Below are positions 44,116 to 52,615 of a DNA stretch of 64,000 bases, piece after piece (the stretch's first letter is position 1; each line of letters begins with the position of its first letter). This stretch comes from Streptomyces fructofermentans (GTDB lineage Bacteria; Actinomycetota; Actinomycetes; Streptomycetales; Streptomycetaceae), in contig NZ_BMWD01000006.1 in assembly GCF_014651055.1 (NCBI RefSeq), positions 71,792 to 135,791 on the forward strand, written 5' to 3'. The notes under the pieces are model-generated. The model was not told the origin of the DNA and made no database searches. It worked only from the letters and a program-made list of their open reading frames with translations. The position numbers and the translations under genes were made by a program.

Positions 44116-45555
44116 TCAGCTCCCCGTCGGACGGACGAGCGAGACCGCGGTGCGCAGCAGGATGCAGACGTCCCGCCAGAGCGACCAGTCGTCGATGTAC
44201 GCGTTGTCGAACCGGGCCCGGTCCTCGATGGACGTGTCGCCCCGCAGCCCGTGGATCTGGGCGAGACCTGTGATGCCGGTCCGCATCCGGTGGCGGGTCG
44301 CGTATCCCGGATAGGTCTGGCTGAACTGGCCCACGAAGTAAGGCCGTTCGGGCCGCGGGCCGACCAGGCTCATGTCGCCCCTGAACACGTTCCACAGCTG
44401 GAGCAGCTCGTCCAGCGAGGTCCGCCGCAGGAAGCGGCAGAACCAGCCCATCTCCTGCTCGTTCGCCACGCTCCACCGGGTCGCCGCCTCGTGCGCGTCC
44501 ACCGGCCGGTGCGTACGGAACTTCAGCAGTGTGAACGGCATTCCGTCCTTGCCGATCCGCTCCTGCCGGAACACCACCCCGCGCCCCTCGGTCACCCGCA
44601 GCACGAGCGCGCACGCCAGCAGCACCGGACCCGCCAGCAGGAGCAGCGCCCCGGAGACCAGGACGTCGAGCAGCCGCTTCCCGGCGCTCCCGTACCGCCG
44701 TCCGCCGGGCATCCGGCGGACGGCGAACCCGGCGAGCCGGTCGGCCGCCCCGTGCGCGGGCGCGCCCGCGTCGACCTCCCAGACCGTGCAGCCCGACTCG
44801 CCGAGGGCGCGCAGCAGCGGACCCTGTTCGGCCCGCACGGCCGGTCCCACGACGAGCACGTCCTGCACACCGTTCTGGATGAGGGCCCGCTGGACCTCCT
44901 CCCCGGTGGACAGGACCGGCAGGCCCTCACCGCCCGTCGGCTCGTCGGAGACGATGCCCACCGGCCGCACGCCGCACTGCGGATGGCGCAGGAAGGCGGC
45001 CGCCACGCGCTGCGCGGGCCCGGCGCGGCCCGCCACCAGGGCGGCGCGGGGCCGCCGCAGGAGCGCCCGGCGCCGGCGTCCGTGCACGAGGGCGCGGCCC
45101 GTGCAACCCACCGCGCACTGCACGGCGCAGCCGAGGACCAGGGTGCGGGCGGACAGCGCGTGGGCCGGGGAGTACGCCGCGAACAGGGCGGCGAGCGCGC
45201 ACCAGCCCACCACGATCCGGCCGCACACGGCGGGCAGTTCGTCCAGCACGGCGGGTACGGCGGTGGCGCGGTACAGAGAGGCGTGGCCGTTCAACAGGAG
45301 CACGGTCAGCACGAGCAGGGCGAGCGGCAGGGGGTGCGCCCACGGCAGGGCCAGCGCGCCGCCGAGCAGCGCGGCGCAACCGTCCGCGGCAGGCAGCGGC
45401 ACCCGTGAGAAGCGACGGACGAACGGGCGCCGCCCGCTGGGGAATCTGAAGCCGCCGGCGGCCTCGCGCGGCGGGATGACCGAGACGGGTGAGAATCCGT
45501 GGTCCGTCACCCGCGCCCGGCCACCGGGGGAGGGAACGGTGCTTTCCGCAGTCAC
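44116..45555 (-). CDS. Polyprenyl-phosphate sugar-1-phosphate transferase (WbaP/CpsE type)
   Basis: 479-residue initiating enzyme of the exopolysaccharide pathway. N-terminal half: membrane helices and a nucleotide-fold CoA-binding-like domain. C-terminal catalytic part: a re-entrant helix KRLLDVLVSGALLLLAGPVLL, then FRQERIGKDGMPFTLLKFRTH and SLDELLQLWNVFRGDMSLVG, the bacterial sugar transferase signature. It moves a hexose- or N-acetylhexosamine-1-phosphate to undecaprenyl phosphate. GTG 45555 overlaps the glycosyltransferase stop by 4 bp. Confidence 0.92.
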   Translation of the reverse strand: MTAESTVPSPGGRARVTDHGFSPVSVIPPREAAGGFRFPSGRRPFVRRFSRVPLPAADGCAALLGGALALPWAHPLPLALLVLTVLLLNGHASLYRATAVPAVLDELPAVCGRIVVGWCALAALFAAYSPAHALSARTLVLGCAVQCAVGCTGRALVHGRRRRALLRRPRAALVAGRAGPAQRVAAAFLRHPQCGVRPVGIVSDEPTGGEGLPVLSTGEEVQRALIQNGVQDVLVVGPAVRAEQGPLLRALGESGCTVWEVDAGAPAHGAADRLAGFAVRRMPGGRRYGSAGKRLLDVLVSGALLLLAGPVLLACALVLRVTEGRGVVFRQERIGKDGMPFTLLKFRTHRPVDAHEAATRWSVANEQEMGWFCRFLRRTSLDELLQLWNVFRGDMSLVGPRPERPYFVGQFSQTYPGYATRHRMRTGITGLAQIHGLRGDTSIEDRARFDNAYIDDWSLWRDVCILLRTAVSLVRPTGS

Positions 45556-46745
45556 GAGTGGATGGACTCCCTGTACTCGGTGTGTGCCACGCCCGTGGCC
45601 CGCCCGCCCGGCGCCGTGCCGAGCAGTTCGCGGTACACGTCGAGGACGGCCCCCGTCATGTGCCGTACGTCGTGCGTGGTCGTGACGTACCGGCGCCCCT
45701 GGCGGCCGAGCGACTCGCGCAGCGGCGGGTCGAGGAGCAGGTCGGCGACGGCGCCCGCCAGCGCGTCCGGCCGCTCCGGCGGCACCAGGCAGCGCGGCCC
45801 CTGGCCGGGCGGCAGGCTCTCCCGCGCGCCGTCCACATCGGTGACCACGACGGGCCGCCCGCAGGCCATGGCCTCCAGCGGGGCGAGGGCCATGCCCTCC
45901 CAGCGGGAGGGCAGGACCACGAGGTCGGCGGCCCGGTACCAGGGCACGACGTCGGCGACGGACCCCGCGAACAGCACGGACGAGGGAGCGGCGGCCCGCA
46001 GCGCCGGGGCGTCCGGACCGTCGCCCACCAGGACCAGCCGCGCCGAGGGCACCCGGCGGGTCACCTCGTGCCAGGCCTCGACGAGGACGTCCTGCCCCTT
46101 CTGCCGGCACAGCCGTCCCACGCAGACGACGAGCGGCGCCGTCGGCGCCGTCCCGTCGAGCAGCGCGATCCCGGACCGCCCGACGTGGGCAGGCACCGGG
46201 GAGAAGCGGTCGGTGTCGACGCCGTTGGGTACGACGCTCCACCGCCCGCCGATCCCCGAACGCCGGCCCGTGCACCGCTCCGCCTCACTGACGCACACCA
46301 TCCGCGAGGCCCAACGAGCCCCCGCGCGCTCCCAGTTGAGTGCCAGCAGCCGAGTGGCGCCGCCGACGGCCTCGAACGACCAGGCGTGCGGCTGGAACAC
46401 GGTCGGCAGCCGCCCGCGCACCGCGAGCCGTGCCACGAGCCCGGCCTTCGCGCTGTGCGCGTGCACCAGGTCGGGCGACACCTCCCGCAGGACCCGGCGC
46501 AGGTCCCGCACCTCCCGGGCGAGCAGCGGCCCCGGCGAGCGGGTGGCCCGCCAGTGCCGTACGTCGCAGCCCAGGGCCCCGGCGGCCGGCGCGAGTCCGC
46601 CGTCCGCCGGACAGGCAACGGTGACCTCCGCCCCGGCGGCCAGCTGGGCCCGCACCAGGTCCGTGACCACGCGGGCCACCCCGCCGTCGACGGGCTGGCT
46701 GACGTGCAGGACCCGCGGCCGAGGGCCGGTTGATGACAGTTGCAT
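45552..46745 (-). CDS. GT4-family glycosyltransferase, first gene of EPS operon
   Basis: 397-residue GT-B enzyme. VLHVSQPVDGGVARVVTDLV starts the acceptor domain, VHAHSAKAGLVARL follows, then VVPNGVDTDRF and VGRLCRQKGQDVLVEAW open the donor domain, with PSRWEGMALAPLEAMACGRP as the phosphate-binding E-x7-E motif. Probably adds the second sugar. The start, ATG 46745, lies 56 bp after the secreted DUF3344-like gene, so that gene may be the true first cistron. Confidence 0.9.
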   Translation of the reverse strand: MQLSSTGPRPRVLHVSQPVDGGVARVVTDLVRAQLAAGAEVTVACPADGGLAPAAGALGCDVRHWRATRSPGPLLAREVRDLRRVLREVSPDLVHAHSAKAGLVARLAVRGRLPTVFQPHAWSFEAVGGATRLLALNWERAGARWASRMVCVSEAERCTGRRSGIGGRWSVVPNGVDTDRFSPVPAHVGRSGIALLDGTAPTAPLVVCVGRLCRQKGQDVLVEAWHEVTRRVPSARLVLVGDGPDAPALRAAAPSSVLFAGSVADVVPWYRAADLVVLPSRWEGMALAPLEAMACGRPVVVTDVDGARESLPPGQGPRCLVPPERPDALAGAVADLLLDPPLRESLGRQGRRYVTTTHDVRHMTGAVLDVYRELLGTAPGGRATGVAHTEYRESIHS

Positions 46746-46800
46746 GGGCGCTTTCCTCGCTCACGGGTGGCGCTCGGAGGGAGCTCGGTGGAAAGGGGCG

Positions 46801-47946
46801 TCAGCGCTTCGCGTCGACGGCGACGAACAGCGCCCCGACCCACGCGGCGTCCCGGCGGGACTCCAGCCGGAAGCGCAGACCGTCGCCGCCCCGCCGCAGC
46901 ACCGGACCGAGATCGAAGACGTCGGAGTCGTATCCGAGCGTGTTCGGATACGCGGGCGTGCGGCCCGCGGCGCGGGAGCCGGGCTCACTGATGGTCGAGT
47001 TCAGCACGTCGTCACGGGGGTTGGCGCCGTTGGCGAGGGCGACGGCCCGGCCGCGGCCCGGCGCGACCGTCACGGTGTCGCCGCGCCGCCCGCGGTCGCC
47101 GTTGTAGGCGACGAGACCGGCGCGGCCTTCAGCCTTTTCGGGGAATTTCACGCCGCGCAGCCGGACCGTCCGGTCCCGTCCCGCGCCGAGTGAGTCGAAG
47201 CCGTCCCAGATCGCGAGGTGCCGCAGCGGCTCCGCCTTCTTCTCGTACGCCACCATCAGCGTCCAGCCGCCCCAGGCGCCGGCCGCCGAGCGCCCCATCG
47301 CCACGTTGACCTGCGCCACCGTGTACGCGCCGGAGCCGCTCGCCCGCACCAGCCGGGTGACGTCGGCCGAGGCCTGGTAGGCGTCCGCGCCGTGGGCCAC
47401 CCGGTGCCCGACGACGCTGTCCGCGAGCACCGCCTTGTACTCGCCGCCCGGTTCGGCGATCAGCACCCGCCCGTTGTCCGCGGGCGGCTTCTGCTCGCCG
47501 ACCCGGAGGTTGCCGCCCCAGTACAGACGGGCGTGCGAGACGCGGGACCCCCTGGGCAGGCGGACCTCGGCACGGCTGGAGTTGTAGGTGTTCGGGTCGC
47601 TGTCGACGTCGATGTAGAACATGTCGAAGTCGTTGTTGGCCACCGCCCCGCCCGCGCGCGCGGACGTGCAGGCCGCGGAGGGTGCGGCGGGTGCCGGGGC
47701 CGCGGCGTTCGGGGCCGAGGACGGCGGGCGCTGCGGGGCTGTGCCGCGGCAGGTGATGGAGGAGTTGGCGGCCCGGACGATCCCGCCGTGCTGGAGAGCG
47801 TGGTACCGCTGCGTGAACGGGACCCTCTCCGCTTCTCGGGGGGCGGCGGGGGCGGCCGTCGCAGGGCCGCCGGGCGCCCAGAGCGAGGCCAGGGAGAAAA
47901 CACCCACCGTTCCACGACGCAGCAGAAGACCCAGGGAATTGCGCAT
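46801..47946 (-). CDS. Secreted DUF3344-like protein
   Basis: 381-residue secreted protein with an unusual arginine-containing signal sequence (1-32) and a Pro/Ala-rich spacer. The body (about 85-380) is strand-rich, with phrases such as HARLYWGGNLR, SADVTRLVRASGSGAYTVAQVNVA and AWGGWTLMVAYE that match the DUF3344 family of actinobacterial and archaeal surface proteins. The family has no proven function; a beta-sandwich adhesin or matrix protein is plausible. Same direction as, and 56 bp before, the EPS operon. Confidence 0.75.
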   Translation of the reverse strand: MRNSLGLLLRRGTVGVFSLASLWAPGGPATAAPAAPREAERVPFTQRYHALQHGGIVRAANSSITCRGTAPQRPPSSAPNAAAPAPAAPSAACTSARAGGAVANNDFDMFYIDVDSDPNTYNSSRAEVRLPRGSRVSHARLYWGGNLRVGEQKPPADNGRVLIAEPGGEYKAVLADSVVGHRVAHGADAYQASADVTRLVRASGSGAYTVAQVNVAMGRSAAGAWGGWTLMVAYEKKAEPLRHLAIWDGFDSLGAGRDRTVRLRGVKFPEKAEGRAGLVAYNGDRGRRGDTVTVAPGRGRAVALANGANPRDDVLNSTISEPGSRAAGRTPAYPNTLGYDSDVFDLGPVLRRGGDGLRFRLESRRDAAWVGALFVAVDAKR

Positions 47947-48255
47947 GACCGGCGTTGCCCTTTCGGGGGGAATTTCGCGGGAAGAGGTTTCCGAACCCTG
48001 CGGACGGACACGACGTGTCCATCACATGAATGCCGCCATGACCTGGTGTCTGTTTCGAGCGGCTTGAGGAGGAACGCAACTGTAGCCGCTGTGAGTATTT
48101 ATCGGCGAAACCCGCCAAGTGTGTCGGAATGGTGAAGTTGACGACTTCGGGACATCACTCTTTCGGGGGCACAACCCGCGCCCGCGCCGCGCGTTGTTTC
48201 CAGAGTCGGGCATCCCCGCCCGGTTGTTCGTGCCAATTCCAAGGAGCACCTCCCC
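47947..48255. promoter_or_regulatory. Divergent promoter region (DUF3344-like / chaplin)
   Basis: 309 bp, distinctly A+T-richer than neighbours (GAGTATTTATCGG at 48092-48104, TGGTGAAGTTGACGACTTC near 48131). The latter is a small dyad GAAGT/ACTTC. Chaplin start is preceded by AAGGAGCACC. Both genes should be controlled here; regulators of aerial growth are likely, but no box was identified. Confidence 0.5.
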
Positions 48256-48495
48256 ATGTCGCGTATCGCGAAGGGCCTGGTCTTTACCTCCGTTGCCGCC
48301 GCCGCCATGGCCGGTACCGCCGGCATCGCCGCCGCCGACAGTGACGCGCACGGCGCGGCCGCCCACTCCCCGGGCGTCCTGTCGGGCAACCTGATCCAGG
48401 CCCCGATTCACGTGCCGGTCAACCTCTGCGGCAACACCGTGAACGTCATCGCGCTGCTGAACCCGGCGTTCGGCAACGAGTGCGTCAACGACTGA
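48256..48495 (+). CDS. chpF: Short chaplin (ChpF position)
   Basis: 79-residue secreted chaplin. Signal peptide to IAAA (about 27), then a single chaplin domain with SPGVLSGNLIQAPIHVPVNL and CGNTVNVIALLNPAFGNEC, containing the conserved Cys pair. Forms amyloid-like surface fibrils with the other chaplins. AAGGAG 10 bp before ATG 48256. The symbol rests on position between the EPS operon and melC, as in S. coelicolor. A strong hairpin follows 20 bp after the stop. Confidence 0.93.
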   Translation: MSRIAKGLVFTSVAAAAMAGTAGIAAADSDAHGAAAHSPGVLSGNLIQAPIHVPVNLCGNTVNVIALLNPAFGNECVND

Positions 48496-48514
48496 CGCTC
48501 CGGCGCAGCCCCTG

Positions 48515-48548
48515 ACCGGCCGTCCTCCCGCTCGGGAGGACGGCCGGT
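48515..48548 (+). terminator. Terminator after short chaplin gene
   Basis: Perfect 16-bp arms (48515-48530 and 48533-48548), forming a very stable hairpin, without a T-run. Confidence 0.75.
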
Positions 48549-48743
48549 TCGCGTTGTGCGGGGGGACCCGAATGGAGGGGGTGCGCCAAGTGCCCCAGAG
48601 CGCCCGCGCAGGTCCCCCACCAGCGGCGACGCGGGTCCGGAGGGATGCGCTGGGTGACGCTGAGTGGTCGATCGGTTGCACGCGGTGGCAACCGCTTTCA
48701 CGGTGGAAGCAGGTTTCCAAGCACCACCGAAAGGACCCACCCC

Positions 48744-49517
48744 ATGCGTGTTCTGCCCGCACGGCGTATCGCGACCTCCGCGCTCTGTGCCACCCTCCTG
48801 CTCGGAATCGCCGGCCCCGCCGCCGCTGCCGCCGACCACGGCGCGACGCGCGACGCCCGTTCCATAGCGGCCCAGGCGCCGGTGCCCGGAGCGGACGCTC
48901 TGCTGGCCCAGGTGAAGGGCCTCGGCGACCTCGCCGGGGTGCTCAAGCCGGTGACCGACCTGCTCAACGCCGTGCTCAAGGCCGACGACGGCCAGCTTCC
49001 GGCCGCCGAGGCCGCCACGCTGGCCGACGCGGTCAAGCAGGCGATCGCCGCCGCGGGCGCCGCCGCTCCGGTGACCCCGCCGGTGGACCTGCCCGCCGTC
49101 CCGGCGGTACCGGCCGTGCCCGCGGTACCGGCCGTGCCCGCGGTACCGGCCGTGCCCGCAGTGCCCGCAGTGCCCGCCGTGCCGGCCGTGCCGGCGCTTC
49201 CGGTACCGCTGCCGGTCGCCGACCGGGCCGCCGGCCAGGTCCCGGCCGACGTCAAGAGCGACGCCCTCGCGGCACTGCAGGCCTCGGTGGACGCCCTGGT
49301 CAAGGCCGCGACGAGCGGCGACGTCGCCGGTGTCGCCGCGGCCGCGCTCGCCGTCGTGACCGGGCTGGTGAACTTCGTCGTGGCGACCGTGCTCGGCGGC
49401 GGCCTGCCCGTGCCGAACCTGCCGGGCCTGCCCGCCCTGCCGGCACTGCCGACGGACGCGCTGCCGCTGCCGACGGACGCGCTGCCCCTGCCCACGGACG
49501 GTCTCCTGCCGTCGTGA
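48744..49517 (+). CDS. Secreted Ala-Val-Pro repeat protein
   Basis: 257-residue secreted protein that I cannot assign to a family. Signal peptide 1-29 (RIATSALCATLLLGIAGPAAAA). A helical region (30-110) is followed by about twelve AVP tripeptide repeats (115-152), a second helical region (165-225) and three copies of a DALPLPT-type repeat at the end. The AVP tract is encoded in part by three perfect 18-bp DNA repeats (49104-49157). Such rigid Pro-rich rods often span the cell wall. ATG 48744 has AAAGGAC upstream. It stands between chaplin and other small secreted protein genes; a structural surface role is inferred. Confidence 0.8.
   Translation: MRVLPARRIATSALCATLLLGIAGPAAAAADHGATRDARSIAAQAPVPGADALLAQVKGLGDLAGVLKPVTDLLNAVLKADDGQLPAAEAATLADAVKQAIAAAGAAAPVTPPVDLPAVPAVPAVPAVPAVPAVPAVPAVPAVPAVPAVPALPVPLPVADRAAGQVPADVKSDALAALQASVDALVKAATSGDVAGVAAAALAVVTGLVNFVVATVLGGGLPVPNLPGLPALPALPTDALPLPTDALPLPTDGLLPS
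49104..49157 (+). repeat. Three perfect 18-bp tandem repeats in AVP gene
   Basis: GCGGTACCGGCCGTGCCC repeated exactly at 49104, 49122 and 49140, followed by degenerate AVP codons. Such tracts commonly change copy number by slippage. Confidence 0.9.
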
Positions 49518-49585
49518 AGGACCTCCCGCCCGCTGCCCACGGCGGTGCGGGAAGCCGGTGACTGAGGCGAAGCAGTCACCGTCCC

Positions 49586-49625
49586 GGACGTCGCGCCGGC
49601 CCGTTCCCGGGTCGGCGCGACGTCC
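49586..49625 (+). terminator. Terminator after AVP-repeat gene
   Basis: 13-bp perfect arms (49586-49598, 49613-49625), 68 bp after the stop codon. Confidence 0.6.
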
Positions 49626-49838
49626 GTTCGCGCATCCTTTCGGGGATCTCGTATGAGGGATCCCATTTGACGATGAGACACCCCTTCGAACGGGTGGGTT
49701 CCGGGAAAACCTCGGCGTACGGGGTTTCCGCCCCGTCCGGAGATCGTTGGGCAGGGCGCAGTGCGAGACCAGGCGCGCACAGGGCCTGATCGGCGCAGAC
49801 TCCTCCCGGTGACGCTGGTCGCCGACGAAAGGAACACG

Positions 49839-50132
49839 ATGAAGTCGCTGAAGGCCGCCGCCGTCGTTGCCGGGTCCCTGGTCATCGCGGGTGCCGCGGC
49901 GCCCGCCTTTGCCGCCGACCTCACGCCCACCAGCCTCAACGGCGGCCTCGAGTCGGCCCTCGGCTCGGTCGGCAGTCAGCCGCTGAACCCGATGCCGCTG
50001 CAGTCGCAGTCGAACGCGCTCGACACGGAGAACAAGGACTCCGTGCTCAGCACGGTGGACGGCGCCACCGAGGCCCTGAACTCGGCGGGCGGCCCCACCG
50101 GACTCCTGGGCGGACTTCCCCTGCAGAAGTGA
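49839..50132 (+). CDS. Small secreted protein of unknown function
   Basis: 97-residue secreted protein: signal peptide 1-26 (KSLKAAAVVAGSLVIAGAAAPAFA), then a 71-residue mature part rich in Leu, Ser, Gly and Asn (PTSLNGGLESALGSVG, SQSNALDTENKDSVLSTVDG). No Cys and no chaplin domain. ATG 49839 has AAAGGAAC upstream; the longer in-frame start at 49761 would bury the signal peptide. Probably a hyphal surface protein by context. Confidence 0.8.
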   Translation: MKSLKAAAVVAGSLVIAGAAAPAFAADLTPTSLNGGLESALGSVGSQPLNPMPLQSQSNALDTENKDSVLSTVDGATEALNSAGGPTGLLGGLPLQK

Positions 50133-50153
50133 CGCCGGGAGCAATCGGCCGCA

Positions 50154-50193
50154 TGACACGAGGACCGGATCCGTATCGCTCGGAATCGGTCCT
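50154..50193 (+). terminator. Hairpin after small secreted protein gene
   Basis: AGGACCG at 50161-50167 pairs with CGGTCCT at 50187-50193, and inner GATCCG/CGGAATC pairs with one bulge. It lies about 30 bp after the stop codon. Confidence 0.5.
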
Positions 50194-50353
50194 CCGTGCT
50201 GTCACCCGCTTGCCCGTTCCCTTTCCGGTCGCGCCGATTTTTCATTCCGGCCGTTCGACACGATCCCTCTTTCGTGTGGAGAGCCCGCCGTAAATCCCCC
50301 GGGCGGGTGAGAAAGAGGGCTGGCACGTTCAAACGCGTCGATACGGTTCCGCG

Positions 50354-50851
50354 GTGACCTCAACCTCGAGCGAGACCCGTCCTTTCCACGCACCCGACCT
50401 CGGAACACTCGTCGTCATGGCGTGGAGCGGCGAACACCCCGACGGCGACATGCCCTATCTCCTCGCCTATTCCCTCGGGGACGGCGAGAACGGCCCCGAG
50501 GGCTCCGCGATCGCGGTCGGGCACCTCCTGCGCGCCAACGGCCTGTCCATCGGGGACACGGTCACGGACGCCACGCTGCAGCCGAGCTTCCCGGTCGGCC
50601 TCCTCGTCCAGGGGGAGCAGGCCGTCGTCACCATGCCCCGGCTCAACGCCCAGTGCCCCGTACCGCCGGAGTGGCTGGCCGCCGTCGGCGTGCGCGGTCA
50701 CGCCTACCTCCTGTTCACCACCCGCCCCTGGCCCGAGGCCGCGCCGGGCAGGCCCGTCTCCCCCGAGGCCCTCGCCGCCTTCGCCGGGGACGAGGAGACC
50801 CTCAACGCCTCGGCGCACGCGCTTCTCCCGGCCCGCAGCCTGCGCGGCTGA
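50354..50851 (+). CDS. DUF5949-like protein
   Basis: 165-residue soluble protein of a Streptomyces-restricted family I recall as DUF5949; function unknown. Compact alpha/beta character: LGTLVVMAWSGEHPDGDMPYLLAYSLGDG, then LQPSFPVGLLVQGEQAVVTMP. No signal peptide or membrane segment. GTG 50354 is the only start before the conserved part. The VKOR gene begins 2 bp after its stop, so both are in one operon ending at the T-tailed terminator at 51438. Confidence 0.75.
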   Translation: MTSTSSETRPFHAPDLGTLVVMAWSGEHPDGDMPYLLAYSLGDGENGPEGSAIAVGHLLRANGLSIGDTVTDATLQPSFPVGLLVQGEQAVVTMPRLNAQCPVPPEWLAAVGVRGHAYLLFTTRPWPEAAPGRPVSPEALAAFAGDEETLNASAHALLPARSLRG

Positions 50852-50852
50852 C

Positions 50853-51434
50853 GTGCGCGCCTCGGGCGCCGGCCGCGCGTTCGCCCTGCTGCTGGTGATC
50901 ACGGGGGCGGCGGGGCTGCTGGCGTCCTGGGTGATCACTCTGGACAAGTTCAAGCTGCTGGAGGACCCGGACTTCACGCCCGGCTGCAGCCTGAACCCGG
51001 TCGTCTCGTGCGGCAACATCATGAAGAGCGAGCAGGCCTCCGCCTTCGGGTTCCCCAACCCGATGCTCGGGCTCGTCGCCTACGGCGTCGTCGTGTGCGT
51101 CGGCGTGAGCCTGCTCGCCGGCGCCCGCTTCCCCCGCTGGTACTGGCTAGCCTTCGACGCGGGCACCCTGTTCGGCATCGGGTTCGTCACCTGGCTCCAG
51201 TACGAGTCGCTCTACAGCATCGGCTCGCTGTGCCTGTGGTGCTGCCTCGCCTGGGTCGCCACCATCGTCCTGTTCTGGTACGTGACCGCGTACACCGTCC
51301 GCAACGCGTACCTGCCGGCGCCCGGTTGGCTGAAGGGCTTCCTGGAGGAGTTCGCCTGGGTCCCGCCGGTCCTGCACACCGGGGTGGTCGGGATGCTCGT
51401 ACTGACGCGCTGGTGGGACTTCTGGACGAGCTGA
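50853..51434 (+). CDS. VKOR-family membrane thiol oxidoreductase
   Basis: 193-residue membrane protein of the vitamin K epoxide reductase family with four to five membrane helices. The four redox cysteines are Cys45 and Cys53 in the first loop (GCSLNPVVSC) and Cys127/Cys130 in the active-site CLWC. NPMLGLVAYG is a family motif. Bacterial VKORs pass electrons from a periplasmic DsbA-like oxidase to quinones, so this makes disulfides outside the cell. Chaplins, rodlins and other secreted proteins coded nearby contain Cys pairs, making them plausible clients. GTG 50853 lies two bases after the DUF5949-like gene. Confidence 0.92.
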   Translation: MRASGAGRAFALLLVITGAAGLLASWVITLDKFKLLEDPDFTPGCSLNPVVSCGNIMKSEQASAFGFPNPMLGLVAYGVVVCVGVSLLAGARFPRWYWLAFDAGTLFGIGFVTWLQYESLYSIGSLCLWCCLAWVATIVLFWYVTAYTVRNAYLPAPGWLKGFLEEFAWVPPVLHTGVVGMLVLTRWWDFWTS

Positions 51435-51437
51435 GGA

Positions 51438-51460
51438 TTCCCCCGACCGGGGGAATTTTG
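51438..51460 (+). terminator. Intrinsic terminator after VKOR gene
   Basis: Perfect 8-bp stem ATTCCCCC/GGGGGAAT (51438-51445, 51450-51457), 4-nt loop, then TTT. Confidence 0.8.
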
Positions 51461-51532
51461 ACCTGGTCCCGTGCGTCGGGTCGTTACCCGTTTCGGACGC
51501 AGCCCCCCGAACCCGAAAGGCCCGTACCCGAG

Positions 51533-52039
51533 ATGAAGCCGACCACCCGAGGAACCCTCGCCGCCGTCGTCACCTGTGTGGCGGCCGCCGTCGCGACCCC
51601 CGCAGTCGCGGTCGAAGGGGTTCCGGTCGCGGTGCCCCTGGACGGTGTGGAGAAGTCCCTGAACGTCGAGATGCCCACCGTCGGCGGCACCGTGCCGGTG
51701 CTGATGCCGGGCAGCCCTGAGGGTCCCCGCTACGTCGAGGGCCGGCTGCTGCCGGACCGGACGGTCCCTCAACTGCCCCTCACGTCCGACCTGCCGTCGC
51801 TGGACCTGCGTACCCCGCTGCCGCACCTGCCGGGAGGCTCCTCCGACCACTTGTCCGCCGCCACCCCCGCGTCGGACCTGCGCGCCCTGACGCCCGGCGC
51901 CTCCCTGGACGCCCCGCTGACCGCGCCCCGCGCCGACAGCCTCGGCCTGCCGGGCACGAAGCTCCCGGAGGCCGGCCTCCTCACCCCGGTGCTGCAGACG
52001 GCGCCGGGCGCGGTCCTGGGCCTCGGCCCCGGCAAGTAG
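51533..52039 (+). CDS. Small secreted Leu/Pro-rich protein
   Basis: 168-residue secreted protein of unknown family. Signal peptide to AVAV (about 27), then a mature region rich in Pro, Leu and Thr with repeated L-P-x-L/D phrases (DRTVPQLPLTSDLPSLDLRT, LPGTKLPEAGLLTPVL). Low complexity, no Cys, no sortase signal. ATG 51533 follows a weak GAAAGG upstream. It stands in the run of small secreted proteins between the chaplin and tyrosinase genes. Confidence 0.7.
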   Translation: MKPTTRGTLAAVVTCVAAAVATPAVAVEGVPVAVPLDGVEKSLNVEMPTVGGTVPVLMPGSPEGPRYVEGRLLPDRTVPQLPLTSDLPSLDLRTPLPHLPGGSSDHLSAATPASDLRALTPGASLDAPLTAPRADSLGLPGTKLPEAGLLTPVLQTAPGAVLGLGPGK

Positions 52040-52105
52040 GACCCGTCGGACACGTGAACGGGGCGCCCGGACGGCGCCGAGGAGCTCGGACACGGAGGCG
52101 CGCGG

Positions 52106-52615
52106 ATGGCTGCGGCGAACGGTACGCGGCGGAACCTCCTGGGCGGGCTGGTCGCGGCGGCGGCGGTCGCGGCCGTGTCCGCCGCCCTGGCCCCGCTGGT
52201 CGCCGCCTCGCGGCGCCCGCCGCCCGCGCCGGACGCGGCCGGTGGGCCCGGCGGGGCGCTCGGACGGCCCGGTGCGGGACCCGGGGAGGAGCCCCGCGGC
52301 GCGTTCGACGAGATGTACCGGGGCCACCGCATCCGCGGGGTGCGGGACACGGCCGACGGGGTACGGGCGGCCGGGGAGGCCGGTCCCCCCGCCCCCCCGG
52401 GGGAGTGGCGGGTCACCGTGGACGAGCGTCCGCTGCACCTCATGCGGCGGGCCGACGGCGGCTATCTGACCATGATCGACCACTACCAGTCGTACCCGAC
52501 TCCGCTCGCCGCCGCCCGCGCGGCCGTGGACGAGCTGGTTGGCACGCAGCGACTGCGCGCCACCGCCGGGGAGGCGGAGCGGGGGGAGGGACACGGGCAT
52601 GGCGTACACGCGTAA
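52106..52615 (+). CDS. melC1: Tyrosinase cofactor/chaperone MelC1
   Basis: 169-residue copper chaperone and secretion partner of tyrosinase. A twin-arginine-type signal (RRNLLGGLVAAAAVAAVSAAL) and a Pro/Gly-rich spacer precede the conserved core FDEMYRGHRIRG, WRVTVDERPLHLMRRADGGY and DHYQSYPTPLAAARAAVDEL. In the MelC system MelC1 inserts copper into MelC2 and carries it through the Tat pathway. Here the C-terminus is His/Gly-rich (EGHGHGVHA), a likely copper-donor site. Overlaps melC2 by 17 bp. Confidence 0.95.
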   Translation: MAAANGTRRNLLGGLVAAAAVAAVSAALAPLVAASRRPPPAPDAAGGPGGALGRPGAGPGEEPRGAFDEMYRGHRIRGVRDTADGVRAAGEAGPPAPPGEWRVTVDERPLHLMRRADGGYLTMIDHYQSYPTPLAAARAAVDELVGTQRLRATAGEAERGEGHGHGVHA

